Assembly (NCBI RefSeq): GCF_021730395.1
Contig: NC_069375.1
Location: 64,197,501 to 64,261,500 of the forward strand
Direction of reading: 5' to 3'
Source of the DNA: Mercenaria mercenaria
Taxonomy: Eukaryota; Mollusca; Bivalvia; Venerida; Veneridae
Length of the DNA stretch: 64,000 nucleotides
Below, piece after piece: positions 1 to 12,408 of the stretch. How positions within the stretch are numbered: the stretch's first letter is position 1; every line of letters begins with the position of its first letter. Under the pieces are notes generated by a model. It searched no databases. It saw nothing but the letters and a program-made list of their open reading frames with translations, and was not told where the DNA came from. Made by a program: the position numbers and the translations under genes.

Positions 1-182
1 GTTGATGCAGCATTAACTGATAAAAATATTACTGTGAAACATTAAATAGGGCAGAAATAAAAAGAAATACTGAATAAGGAAATGTAAAGATCATTATGAT
101 TATTGTTTTTTATATAGCTTAATTGCAACAAGTTCAATATATAAAGACGCTTGGAATGTATAAATAAAAACCGAAAGATAAA

Positions 183-620
183 AGGTAAGGGCAGGTTTCT
201 CGGAAGCACTGAGCACTAATGCCAGCCCCAGACACACGCATTTGCAAAGTAGGCCCACAACAAAAAGAAGCTGTAATGGAAAAATTTACAGACGAGTTGC
301 TTCAAACATCTAATAAGTATATATCAGTTTATGCTAAATATTGATAGAGGGGAAGGAAGTGGTAATGGATAAAATGGGTGGGGGGGATTTAGAGGGGAAA
401 GTAGAACAAGGATGAATATATGGGAATGTTACGTTCCTTAATAACAGTCACACTACAGCTTAAACCACAATAGTACAGACACTTGTGTACCAAAGATAAA
501 CACACAACCACATCCAACTAAATATCATAGAAAAACGGACAAGTAAGATACAAGAAAACAGTATGGCACCGTTTTAGACTCACAAGCACGCAAACGGAAC
601 TAGATTTTTACATATTTCTT
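183..620. repeat. Interspersed repeat, module copy 1
   Basis: This stretch is closely similar to 1966-2330. Both run from a TTTCTCGGAAGCACT-type start, through an ACGCATTTGCAAAG block and a GGGGAAAGTAGAACAAGGATG block, to a CAAAGATAAACACACA-type end. A fragment of the same start reappears near 61600. No protein similarity was recognised. It looks like an unclassified, old interspersed repeat of the host genome. Confidence 0.6.
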
Positions 621-1965
621 AACCCCTGACATTTTCAATATATACTTTGTAAATATTCCAAGTGGATTGTATTGGTGACGCCTCGAACTTGCAAATGACA
701 CAAAAGATGTGACTGACCTATTACGCTTCCAACAATAAGACATATTCCATACAAAACAGAGAGCTATATGTCGAATACTTTCAGTTATTTCTTATATATT
801 TGTCTTTAAGTCAACTAACCAACACGAAAATTTATGTTTGTGCATTCATCAAATTATTTAGATAAATTTCTTTTAATTAATCTGCCTGGGTCACTGTCAG
901 TAGACTTTATAGTTTCATGTGTTGCTTAAAGCTTAAATACTTTAAAAACGATGGTCAAAATCTAGCAAGAGGCAATGAACGTCTGCTGACGTACATCAGA
1001 GGGGGAAGATGTGTGGGGAGAATAGGGATGTAATGTGCTCTGGTAGGAGGCTTGCGGGGTTTGGTACGGCGGCAGTGATGGAATGTCTAGAAACTGAATG
1101 TGATATTGTTGTGGGGGATACAATCAACGTGCATGTGTTTGTATGAAGGGGCGGGGGAATCGGGTTATGTGGATTTTACAACCTTCAAGTCACTTCATCA
1201 CCTCCCACCTTTATTCCAAGTTTAAAGTCAACACCCGATGTCAACACCAGGAATAGTTTTTAAATTGTGCAAATGCAAATTATGATTATGACCTTTGACC
1301 TACCGACCAAGTTCATGTCATAGAATACTAATGTTCAAAAGTATAAAAATGATTTTTTCTCTTTTGAAGTTGATGGGAGTGTGTGGAGGGAAGGGTGGGG
1401 GCGGGGTCGGGAGGGAGTGGAACAGAAATGTGCTTCTTTGGTTTGTATGTTTGTGCTTTATGCTTCAAAAGGACGTATATTTTAATATTAATATGAATAT
1501 TCACAACATATTTTGCGTGGGAAATGAAAAAACCTTAAAGTTTCTTTTTCGTGAGCAACATTGACATAACAATATCAAGGACAGACTTTCCGCTTTCCGT
1601 CATTTACAAAAGAACGTGAACTAGATGACGCTGTTCGAAAACTTCTTTCTACACTTGACACCTAAAAAGGGCAATATATTATAGTTTTTTGTTCTTACGG
1701 TAAAGTTAAACATTGAGTTTTTAATAAAAGTAATTGGAAGGAGAATTACATTTTAACGTTATGGGACGAAATTTTTTCCTGATCTATTTAGATATTTGAA
1801 ATATCTATATTTTGAGATTTATTTTTATTTTCTGGTAATCATGGAACGCAAACCACTTATTTCTGAAGCGGGCTGCTGAAAAACCTGTAAATATAAGAAT
1901 AGAATTGATTCAACTGCGTTTACACGGATAAAAACTACTTTCTGACTTCTCGGATCCAAAATATA
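621..1965. other. Stretch without recognised gene
   Basis: The stretch holds AT-rich sequence with several G-rich runs (around 1000-1180 and 1380-1420). An 89-residue open frame at 1295-1564 is low-complexity and not recognised. There is nothing here I would call a gene. Confidence 0.5.
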
Positions 1966-2330
1966 ATAGGTAAGATTAGATTTCTCGGAAGCACTCAGAG
2001 CACTAAAACACAGTCTTAGAGCCACGCATTTGCAAAGAAGAACAACAATAGAAAGAATCTGTAAAGGAAAACTATAACAGACGAATTGCTTCAAAAATCC
2101 ATCAAGCATATTTAAATTATGTGCAAAATAAGATAGATGGGGAGAAAGAGTTAAGGGGTAGAAAGGGGATGGGGAAGTTGAAGGGGAAAGTAGAACAAGG
2201 ATGTTTATACAAAGGGAGTACTACGTTCCTTAATCATAGTTACACAACAACGTGAACCACAATAGCGCAGACATTCATGTACAAAAGATAAACACATACT
2301 GCCACACAAACGAACTAACATAGATACGCA
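1966..2330. repeat. Interspersed repeat, module copy 2
   Basis: Second copy of the module at 183-620, same orientation, with the same order of blocks and visible divergence. It merges into G/A-rich repeat-like sequence up to about 2800. The open frames across it lie in non-coding repeat sequence on both strands. Confidence 0.6.
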
Positions 2331-2839
2331 GACAAGTAAGATACATCAACACTGTAAGGTCACCGCCAAAGACACACAAGCACACAAACGAAAACATATA
2401 AGGAGGAAAAAAGAAACAATAGAGTACAGCCTTATAAGATTCCTGCAGCCAAAATAAAGGCGGGGGTGGTGTCGAAATAAAATCTGTAAAAAGATCCTTT
2501 GGAAGCAAGAATTGCAACCAAGAAGAATAATAGCACACTCGGTTTGATTGAGTCTGTTCATGAGAGGTTATGGAATATGCAACATCTCTCAAGCCCCGTA
2601 GCACCGGCCCAAGCGGAACAATATTACAAATATGTTGAATGGACACCAAGATCCCAAAGGACCAGAAAACATAACAGCACAGAACTTACTCATATTAAAG
2701 GGGGAGGGGATGCCAAAATAAGGGAACACAATAGCAAGGGGAAATGATTGGGACGAAAGGAGGGGAGGGGGTGAAGAGAAGGAGGAAAAACGATAAATAA
2801 GAAAATAGGCGTAACAAAAAATACAAGACAGACAGAAAC

Positions 2840-3760
2840 TCAGTTGAAAATAGGGGCACCGCCTTGGAACGGTCAGTAACCTATATAAAGGAAACTTGGG
2901 GTTTAAACGCGTTTACGGTATGCCAACCTTGAATTAACGCTATTCCTAAGTAACACAGGACAATACTAATAAAATGCCAACAACAAACAAGACCACACAC
3001 GCAATACAAAACACGAAACGAGCAGTTAATAACATACGCAACACAAAATACGAGAGACAGAAAACAAGTTGAAAAAAAAGGCACCGCCTTGGAACGGTCA
3101 GTAACCGTATGAAGGAAACTGGAAGGTGGAGGAAGGATGAATATTCAGCAGGGAAAGCCACGTTCCTTACACTCAGTATTCCTACAACGCCAGCAGCGCA
3201 GGCACGCACGTACAAAACACAAGCACACACGTACAGACGCACGCAAGCACACAAAAACAAACACAACTAACATACACAGATAAACAAACAGACAAGTGAA
3301 AAAATAGAACATTCTGAGGCCGCACCTTCCATTATAAACTACGCACACACATAAGCAGGAAGAAAACAACAGTTTGGCAACGCCTAAGGTCGGCCGGCGA
3401 TCAAAATAATGGTGGGCACGATAACTAACTCATAGTTAAAGGAGAGAGGTAGCAAGTACAAGGGAGCGTAAAAGCAGGAGGAAGGGATTTGATTGGGCGA
3501 AGGGGGTAATGTTGGTTATTAGGAGATAAATGTAGGAAACGCTTATAACAAACAAGACAAGGAATCGCCTTGGAAAGGTCAGTAACCTATAAAAAATAAC
3601 GTGGAGGGGAGTGTTAACCGCGTTAAGGACATGCCAACCTCGCAGTTACCTTATTTACAACAAGTTAGACGAGAACAGTGTAGATAAAATCACTCCTCGC
3701 TAAAAAAGGCACTACTGACAAAATACCGGATCATGTAAAGTAAAACATAAAAATACGGTA
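2840..3760. repeat. Interspersed repeat with three copies of a CCGCCTTGGAACGG block
   Basis: The block CCGCCTTGGAACGGTCAGTA occurs at about 2858 and 3083, with a diverged copy at 3565. Each is followed by a line about a pile-up of CA-rich words and a TAACACTATT-like stretch. The same block recurs at 13780 and 16926, where its downstream part is also shared. This is a dispersed, partly tandem repeat family with no recognised protein. Confidence 0.6.
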
Positions 3761-4175
3761 AATCTAAGGTATAATTACACCAGCGTACCCAAAAGCCGGC
3801 TTGTCTGATGTCATCTCATCAAGAGTTTAACTCTTAAAGGGCAAAACTAAGCATTCTGCAAGACAAACTTTCACTCCCTTCGTGTTACACTTTATTAGTC
3901 ATCGCACCATCAAATAGGAAAGACATTCCCTGAAAAGGTGTCAATCACCAAACATGCACTTTGCTTTACAACTGTGACCTCTTTCGATAATGTAATAACA
4001 CACCTTACAAATATTTGATGAAAATAAGCATTATAAGCAAAATTAAAAGTTCTTATAGACAAATAAAATATTTTCATTACATTCCTTCCTCAGTATTTTT
4101 TCCTGTTATATTCAGTGTATTTTTATTCAATATATCCTGACATATTGTGATTGGTATTTTTCGTTTTAAACTTAC

Positions 4176-7100
4176 CCGATTACTGTATCTGATCATCTCA
4201 CTTAAATTAGTTGCGAAAAACATTTGGAATGATCGACAGCCACGATAAATATTGTCAACTACAAACTCATTCCTAACCGCTGATTCCAGTTTCTCATTCC
4301 AATTCATAACAGAAACTGCGTCAACGATTGTTGTTGATAGAAGGTCAACCTGGAAAAGATAAAAGTACAGCTTCATTAACTCATTAATATACTCATGTTT
4401 TATTTCCATTAAACTGCACATCACTTTTATTTCTCAAAGTAATAACTTTATACTAGCAAGAGAATTCAATAGGGGCCCTGTTGCCAAGTGGATAAAATCA
4501 CTGAGTTTGAATAACTTGCGCCTCACCGATTTGGGCTCGAGCCCCATTCAGTGCGTTGAATTCACCATGTGAGGAACCATTCCGCATGGCTTACAGAAGG
4601 CCGATGGTTCTATCTAGGCGCCCGCCAAATTTGAAGTAATGCACAAAGGGGCACGTGGGATTTTCTCCACCGTGAAAAGCTGGAAAGTCGCCATATCACA
4701 AATTGTTTTTATATAAATTATGAAAAATACTTTTACAATTAAATAAAAAATTATTAATTTTTAATATGGCTTCGAGACTAGCAAAAATGTTTGGCTTTGA
4801 TAAACGTAAACAAACATTTGACTTCGGTAGGATGAGCAAGTTGCAAATGTATGACAATAGATATATGGTAGTACTGTATAATGTCTTAACTATTGAAACA
4901 TCGTATAAATTGTTTTGATATTGAGCATAAAAGGACGGTTGATTTTGCAATCTTTTTACCGTTTATGACTTAGTACAAATGTCAGTGTTTCGCACATTTT
5001 GAGCAGTGCTATGTAAAGTTTATATTATTCGATTTTTAAATATTGGCTCCTACTGCACCGTTCCTTATAATAGACATTTACGGATTAAGTCTACGTGGAC
5101 TGTGGACACCTAAGGCGATAGATTTTTCAAGGGGACCGTCTCAACATAGTTTAATTATATTATGCGCGATATGAAAAAGAGTTTATAACGGCAATAGGGT
5201 TATGCGGTAGGTGATATAAAATTTGGATGTGCCTGTTTTTAGCTCGACTTTTCGAAGAAAAAGTAGAGCTATTGCATTCGCTCCAGCGTCGGCGTCGGCG
5301 TCTCCGTTGGTTAAAATTTTTGATAAAGTCAAATATCTCTGTTACTGTCAAAGCTATTGACTTGAAACTTAAAATACTTATTTACTATCAAAGTCTACAC
5401 AAGGAAGAACAATCCCCATAACTCTGATTAATTTTTACAGAATTATGCCCCTTTCTAATTTAGCATTTTTGGTTATAGTTTTTGATAAAGTCAAATATCT
5501 CTGTTACTATCAAAGCTTTTGACTTGAAACTTATAATAGTTATTTACTATCGAAGTCTACACCAGGAAAAAATAATCCTCATAACTCTGATTGAATTTTG
5601 ATAGAAATATGCCCCTTTTAACTTAGAATTTATGGTTAAAGTTTTTGTTTTGATAAAGTGAAATATCTCTGTTACTATCAAAGCTATTGACTTGAAACTT
5701 AAAATAATGATTTACTATCGAAGTTAACACCAGGAAAAACAATCGGCGTCACTCTGATTCGAATTTTGATAGAATTATGTCCCTTTATAACTTAGAATTT
5801 TTGGTTAAAATTTTTGATAAAGTCAAATATCTCTGTTACTATCAAAGCCATTGACTTCAAACTTAAAATACTTATTTACTAAAAATGTCTACACCATAAC
5901 TCTGATTTGAATGTTTACAGAATTATGCCCCTTTTTAACTTAGAATTTTTGGTTAAAGTTCTTGATAAAAGTCAAATATATCTGTCACTATCAAAGTTAT
6001 TGACCTGAAACTTAAAATACTTATTTACTATCAAAATATACAACGGGAGAAACAATCCCTATAACTCTGATTTGAATTTTGACAGAATAATGCCCTCTTT
6101 TAAATTAGAATTTTTGGTTAAAGTTTTTGATAAAGTCAAAAGGGTCTGTTACTATCAAAGCTATTGACTTTAAACTTAAAATAGTTATTTACTATCGAAG
6201 TCTACACTAGGAAAAACAATCCTCATAACTGTGATTTGAATTATGACAGAGTTATGTCCCTTTTCAACTTAGAATATTTGGTAAAAGCACTTGATAAATA
6301 TTTTTTTTTTATTTAACGTCGCACCGACACATGATAGGTCATATGGCGACTTTCCAGCTTTAATGGTGGAGGAAGACCCCAGGTGCCCCTGCGTGCATTA
6401 TTTCATCACGATCGGGCACCTGGGTAGAACCACCGACCTTCCGTAAGCCAGCTGGATGACTTCCTCACATGAAGAATTCAACGCCCCGAGTCAGGCTCGA
6501 ACCCACATCGATGAGGGGCAAGTGATTTGAAGTCAGCAACCTTAACCACTCGGCCACGGATGCCTCCAAAGGTTTTGATTAAGTCAAATATCAGAGGATT
6601 GGAGCAAAATTTAAAGAACTTTACTGTTGAAGTCCTAAGGAAAATGACAACAAAGGGAAGAAATTCCCCGAAAAACTCTTAGTCCACTAAAATTATTAAC
6701 AGGTACAGATGTGTCAAAATACACCTTAACTTTGCAGGTACCATCCATGTTGTACCAAAGAAAAGTTGTCTCGGTTTTTACCTACGGCATATAAAAAAAA
6801 GTTACAAAATAACCTATTTCTAGTAACATAAAAGGGAAGTAATTCATAAAAAATATTGTAAGTGAACAAAAAAGAAGAAAAAAAGAATCTGCCAAATAAA
6901 AAGAGCACCGCAATGCAAAGCAACATAAACACAAAACAAAGTCATATGACCTTTAACCTCTAAGTGTGACCTTTACCTTGAAGCGAGCTATGTGCTCTGC
7001 ACATCGTCTCAATGTGGTGAACATTTGTGCCAAATCCTTCAAGCAGTTTAAGAGTTACACATCGCACTCGAAACAAAGGTATATGACCTTTGACCCCTAA

Positions 7101-10100
7101 GACAGACACACAGACAGACAGACGGTCAGACGAACACCAAAATACGTTCCTTTGGGCGTATAATAACAACAAAGGAATGGAGACGCAAGATATTACGTTT
7201 TCTACAGTTTTCACAATGTTTTACCTGGTGACCTACATTTTGATCCCAGCTAACCCAGTTAAGATTTATTTTCATTTCGGACGACGACGACGATGGAATA
7301 CGGATACATTGCGAACAGACTAGCTAATCTTTTCAACTTTGTCGCAGATGCGCAATTTATAATATTGAAGAACCTTTCGGAAAAGTGTTATGACGCTAGA
7401 TCAAATACTTTTTTTTGCGATATGCATAACAAAACACCTCTCTGGCGAACAGACAGACGGACAGACAAATCCAAATCTTATCCTGTGCGGTAACATAATA
7501 AGCCAGACCTTGCCATCATTATTGGAATGTTTTCCTACCACACATAAATTAAAATATCATGTTGAGACGGTCCCCTTGAAAAATCGATCGTCTTAGGTGT
7601 TCACAGTCCACGTAGACTTAATTCGTAAATGTCTAATACAATGTCAGGACATCACAATTTAATTAATCGAGATCGAATATCCTTATACTGGTTTCATGAA
7701 TTCTTTTAGTACAAAAAAGGAAATAGTGCATATGTGGCAAACACAATCATTTATATAACATATCATTTTAAGATATCTACACTTACCGGCATTTAATAGG
7801 ACAACATTACAGATTAGTATCGGTAATTTTGTATAAACGTAATGATTGCAAATGTCGTTGTATCAAAATATCAGTAGTCCATCAAATAAACATAAATGGT
7901 TGGAACAATGAATGAGATAACAAAATGATTATTATGAAAAGCATAATGCATAAATACTGTTTGAAAATATAAGATTAAAGGGACGCATATTGCTACTTTC
8001 AGAGTTCATTCCGAAATGAGGAAGGTGTGCATATTTAAGAAATCGTGGTGGGAAGACAAAATAAAATAACATATTCCTAAATTGAAATAGTACTTATGGA
8101 CACCTGTAATATTCCGGTTTTTTTTTTTTTGATTTAACGTCGCACCCACACATGATAGGACATATGGCGACATTCCAGCTTTAGTGGTGGCAGAAGACCC
8201 CAGGTGCCCCTCCGTGCATTATTTCATCACGAGCGGGCACCTGGGTAGAACCACCGACCTTCCGTAAGCCAGCTTGTTTGCTTCCTCACATGAAAAATTC
8301 AACGCCCCGAGTTAGGTTCGAACCCACATCGATGAGGGGCAAGTGATTTGAAGTCAGCGGCCTTAACCACTTAGGCCACGGAGGCCCCGTAATATTCAGT
8401 ACTTGTATTCAGTACTTTGTGGATAAGGGTGTGGTACTATGAATGTAATAAGAAAATAGAGGTCTTTGTACAGTACCAGTGTAACGGATAATATTGTATT
8501 TCTATTTTTTTTTTTTTTGGAAAGTACATTCAACACAAAATATTAAGCTTTTGTATATCAGTTTTTTTACAATACCAATGTAAAAGATTTTTCCCACGAC
8601 TTTTCTAGGCGATTCACTGCCAAAAATATCACTGCGCTGGACGAACGGTAACTGTAATAATCGGTGGGAGACTTGGGTGTCAGCACGTGTATGATTTAGA
8701 AAAAAACTGTCAATGTTTATAATTTCTTATCAAATAATGAATCCTATTCAGAAATGCGTGTTTAATATAAGAAAAGTATTAATTTCTATGGACATTTATC
8801 AAAAAATATTACATACAGTAGACTATTTTGCGAATCGAACTCATTCCCACTTTCACTTGTGAGGCACTTCTGCTATACTTTTTTGACAACAATAATCAAT
8901 ACAAAATGAATAAAGTCACATATAAACCGACTGCATCTCAGATCAGTGTAAGGGTAGTTATTATTACAACATTATACTTGTTCGTTATGTTTTGAGATAA
9001 AGTTTTTTCTTGAACTGCATTATCAATTATTACGTTGAGATGTTATTGCATTTACAACTCGTCTGACACCGTTTTTACGTGGATGACAGCAATCTCATGC
9101 AACTCGTGCAAATAGAGCTATGAAATGTATGGTGGGGAATTCAAGGACACATTATAAATGACAAAAAAATGAGTTTGATAATTGTATTTTCTTGAGTTTA
9201 GATCATAGACATTCCTGCTATATGTATAAGTAAGTTAAGTGAATGAAATTTGAAAGTTCTATTTTACACATATTCACATTGATTCAACCTCTCAACCAAA
9301 TCCATACCTTATTTTTAGGATTTTTAAGATAATACATTTTCAAAAGTTTGTTGAATGTGTTTTGATATTTAAAAGCATGGTATTTCGTTAATACCAAGTT
9401 GAAAAGAAATAATGGAACTATTTCTAGGCCCTTATTGCAAGTAACTCTACTTAACAATAAATGTTTAATTTATTAAGGGGAATTTACTCTTTTAGTTTTG
9501 GAAAGTGGCCTTTCTTGACGACCATATCTTTTCATATGCACTATTTTGTAAACAAACTAAATACTGTGATTTAGCTTACATAATATTATGCAAAATGAAA
9601 ATATAGACAGTGAACTTATTTCACTTTTTTTCTTTAAATTAAAATCTATAGGATATTGATAAATGTTTGGACAAGGTGAAGAGCTATAATATTTGCACAA
9701 AAAAATAATTGTTGACTTGGAAAGTACACACTAAGCCGTATGTAATTCAAAAATAACTTTCTTGTTTGAGTTTTTTCATCTTTATTTTAGTAAGCATTCC
9801 TTTGTGTTCTAATAACAGTTTTCATGTACCAAAACGTTGTACTTTTGGCAGATAAATTTCATCATACCCTTCCAGCTTTCTTTTCTAGTTTCAAAGTCTG
9901 CGTCCTCTTAAAACTAGAAGATGAAACTAAAAAAAAAGCTCGATACTAAATTGTTGACATTATAAATATTAATGAGAAAGAAATTGATCAGACTATTCTC
10001 ATCCAAAAAAGAATCTGTCCGTAAAAGCTTTCTTCCTGGTAACGTTAAATAAGAAACGCATATTTCATTTCAGATTTCAGTAGACAAATTTGGCATGTTT

Positions 10101-11480
10101 TATTTTTCACAACGAAAAAAAGCTACGGTTGTCAACAAATGGTGCGCCTTTTTGCCCATGGGTGTGCAAATAATGTTTAATATTATGCTACAAACGTTGA
10201 AGAAGAGGAGAAAACAAAGTGATTTGTGAAATTCCCAAAAAAACGTAAAGAGTATTTATTGAAACGTGTGTGCATTGACGATCAGTTCTGTTACTCTTCA
10301 TTCGTCGCCAGTCTGTTAGTTTGTTCTCATTTGTTCCATCAAGATTAAATTAAGACCTTCAGACCAATCATAATGCTTGTATTTTAAAGTAAGTGTTGTA
10401 TCGCTGAATTTACCGGTGATATTCTTTATTATTACATACTCAATTATACATTTTGTTAAAAACATTGGAACCTGAAACGTCAGTATATTGTTCCATATTG
10501 TCGTTTAAATTTCATATTGGGTGAGAGACATTATTTTTGACGTCAGTTTTATGCATGCCGTCGCATAAAAAGTTCTTTAACGAAGATATTTTCAATTTAA
10601 ATCTAACGGCTAAAACACGAAACCATACCATTTATTCATAATTATAAGTGTAGTATGTGTATATAATAAAAAAAAATATTAGATTTGTTTCAATAAATAT
10701 GCACTCGTTCTTTCGCGGCCCCTTATGTCGCGCAATGTTACCACTGCAGAATTCATGCATATCTCTCGATACAAATCAGTAACCTGTAAGTATGTTAAAT
10801 ATATAAATAATAATTTGGAGAACCGCTTTTATTGCACATGTTAACAATGAATGTAAGTAATGTTTAGACCTCGTAAATTAAGACATTGACTTTCAGTAAG
10901 GCATTGTTTTCTTCTTATTAAGACACAGTGGTTGACATTCTGACTTGCTGCTCGTAAATAAACAATCAACAAAGTGACACACACAAAATGCGCGTAAGTT
11001 AATTTATAAGCGATTCTGTCCATTTGCAGAGAAAGGATGTTAATTTATTTGTTTCCTGTCTACTAGTAACCGATGAAATATAAATACACATGTTTATGTA
11101 GTTAGTGTTTAAAATAAATTTATGCCAAAATATTGTTTCGTTATGTCATAGAGCCATACGCAAACAGTTGACGGAACTTCAAATATTTCATTCTATTCAT
11201 GTCAATTTTCTTTTTCAACGCAGAATGAAAATAATACAGATTTTTGCAACCATTTTGCATGAAAGGATTCGGCAGTGAGAACTAACAGTTACAGTGGTAC
11301 ATACCTGGATATAAGGGTCAACGTCTGTATTCAAGGCACACCATCCACCTAAGCCATGCCTCGCATTGTACGGCGGGTACCCTGGCTCGTAGGATGATGC
11401 TGTTAACTGGAAGTCTTGTATTGCTTGCTGCTCTATTCCCAACTTCGTATAACAGGGTGTTTGCAACTGCCCATATACAT
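4176..11480 (-). CDS. F5/8 type C (discoidin) domain protein, two exons
   Basis: Two minus-strand exons encode the first part of an F5/8 type C (discoidin) galactose-binding-like domain. Exon 11480-11305 starts after a TTTTAACACTACAG acceptor and reads ...QTPCYTKLGIE..., ...FQLTASSYEP..., GGWCA and DPYIQ, then a GTATGT donor. Exon 4349-4176 starts after TTTTCCAG with VDLLSTTIVDAVSV and contains RSFQMFFATNLSEMIRYSNR before a GTAAGT donor. The splice is phase 0 and rebuilds the family hallmark WIQVDL as YIQ-VDL. Such domains are extracellular and bind glycans, lipids or matrix. The closing strand and terminal Cys of the domain are not in view; they would be left of 4176 or outside the window. 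The incoming phase (1) fits the exon at 14378-14503. Confidence 0.7.
4455..4700 (+). repeat. tRNA-derived SINE (type 1), old copy
   Basis: A CCAAGTGGATAAAATCACTG A-box-like start is followed by a GGGCTCGAGCCCC B-box-like word, then the type 1 body (GGCCGATGGTTCTATCTAGG, GGCACGTGGG...) and a tail ending CTGGAAAGTCGCCATAT. It matches the reverse-orientation copies at 6300 and 8115 with many substitutions. It lies just upstream (in gene direction) of the F5/8C exon. Confidence 0.65.
4701..5070. other. Intronic AT-rich sequence
   Basis: AT-rich DNA between the SINE and the next transposon. The 84-residue minus frame here is AT-driven and has no recognisable motif. Confidence 0.4.
5310..6290. repeat. 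Tandem array, about six units of ~165 bp
   Basis: The word TTTTTGATAAAGTCAAATAT restarts near 5319, 5480, 5650, 5812, 5963 and 6126. Each unit continues with CTGTTACTATCAAAGCTATT, a TTTACTATC(G/A)AAGTCTACAC word and AATTATGCCCCTTTT. Units differ by substitutions and small indels. A broken seventh unit resumes after the SINE at about 6570. Confidence 0.75.
6300..6567 (-). repeat. tRNA-derived SINE (type 1)
   Basis: On the minus strand the head reads GGCCGAGTGGTTAAGG (A-box of a type II tRNA such as Leu/Ser), then GGGTTCGAGCC (B box), a conserved body with GGTGGTTCTACCCAGGTGCC, and a poly-A tail (poly-T on the plus strand at 6300). It is inserted in the tandem array of the surrounding transposon, so it is younger than that array. 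The B box is intact; whether it is transcribed cannot be seen. Confidence 0.8.
7635..8105. other. Intronic AT-rich sequence
   Basis: Nothing recognised; no coding frame with splice sites seen. Confidence 0.4.
8115..8388 (-). repeat. tRNA-derived SINE (type 1) with target duplication
   Basis: Nearly the same element as at 6300-6567: tRNA-like head at the right, body, and T-run at 8118 (poly-A in element orientation). The insertion is bounded by the direct repeat GTAATATTC at 8106-8114 and 8389-8397, a clear target-site duplication, as expected for LINE-driven retroposition. The head A box carries a small change relative to the other copy. Confidence 0.85.
8398..11304. other. Long intron of the F5/8C gene
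   Basis: AT-rich sequence with simple T-runs (about 8506) and a small stem-loop around 9880-9948. No supported exon was found on either strand. Confidence 0.45.
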
Positions 11481-12408
11481 CTGTAGTGTTAAAACAATGT
11501 TACCCGTATTGCCGACATCCTGTCCTGTATTGTAGTTTGTTGATACCCTAACTGCGGAATTTAGATTATGAATTAAGGCCAACCATGTATTTCTGTTTAA
11601 GCTTCAGTTATTTCATATCGCATGCATTGGCTGTTCCACCTATCGTCTATACTTGCCTAGACCGCCAGAATACGTATTTCATGCGTGTGCTTTCGCAATC
11701 AGGAAGTCTTTAAAACTATTTTGCATATCTCTATCCAAGGTACGATTGAATTAAATACGAACTTCGCGTACAAAGGTTACATTGTAATCATTTCAATAAT
11801 TATTTCTTTCAAACACTTTCAGTGAGTGGATGGCTTTTGAACGTTTGTTTACACCTCAAAACCATTCTTTTCGTACCATATAATTTACTTATCTATGCCA
11901 AATGTGGTGTTTTTAAAATGTATTATATATTATTACTGAAATACCTATTCACCAGTTCCGTTGAGTATATTTAACGAATGAATTCTATACCTACACATAA
12001 TTTTTGTGGTCTTCTGCGTAGGAAATTAGATGATCGTTCGAATAACCATTAAATAACTAACGTACATCATGAGGCGATGAATGAATATCTATTGCACGAA
12101 CAAGATTAAGACACAATAAGGGTTTTAATCACATAAAGCATGTATAAAAATGGTATTTTATCATTTTGATATGCAAAGACATGTACTCACCATATGGTTT
12201 AGTGAATACGTGTTGCTGATATGTATTGTGGTCACCGAACCGTTTTACTTTACGTATTTTGAAGTATAATTCAGGTCAGAAAACATTCATCGCTCGGGTG
12301 TTACGAAAATGCACGCTTAATACACACTGAGCGTGTAAATGACTGAGCGTGTATATTAATATTCTTTCTGGATATTTTTTGTAAACATTTTACGCACTTA
12401 GCGTGCAT
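11481..12408. other. Intronic sequence without recognised feature
   Basis: AT-rich; I looked for the missing closing exon of a discoidin domain and did not find one. Confidence 0.4.

Larger units (their letters stand above)
5071..7634. mobile_element. Non-autonomous DNA transposon with ~75-bp inverted ends and an internal tandem array
   Basis: The ends are inverted repeats: 5071-5146 reads TAGACATTTACGGATTAAGT... and the reverse complement of 7559-7634 reads the same with few changes, including the blocks CTACGTGGACTGTG and TTTTTCAAGGGGACCGTCTC. Between them lie a ~165-bp tandem array (about 5310-6290), a nested SINE (6300-6567), and CAGACAGACGGACAGAC-like words near 7100 and 7450. There is no transposase-like frame, so it is presumably mobilised in trans. 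It sits in an intron of the F5/8C gene. Confidence 0.65.

Noticed and set aside
5310-6290. Regular repeats that could be mistaken for a CRISPR-type array
   Set aside because: Units are ~165 bp, contiguous and without unique spacers, and the window is eukaryotic.
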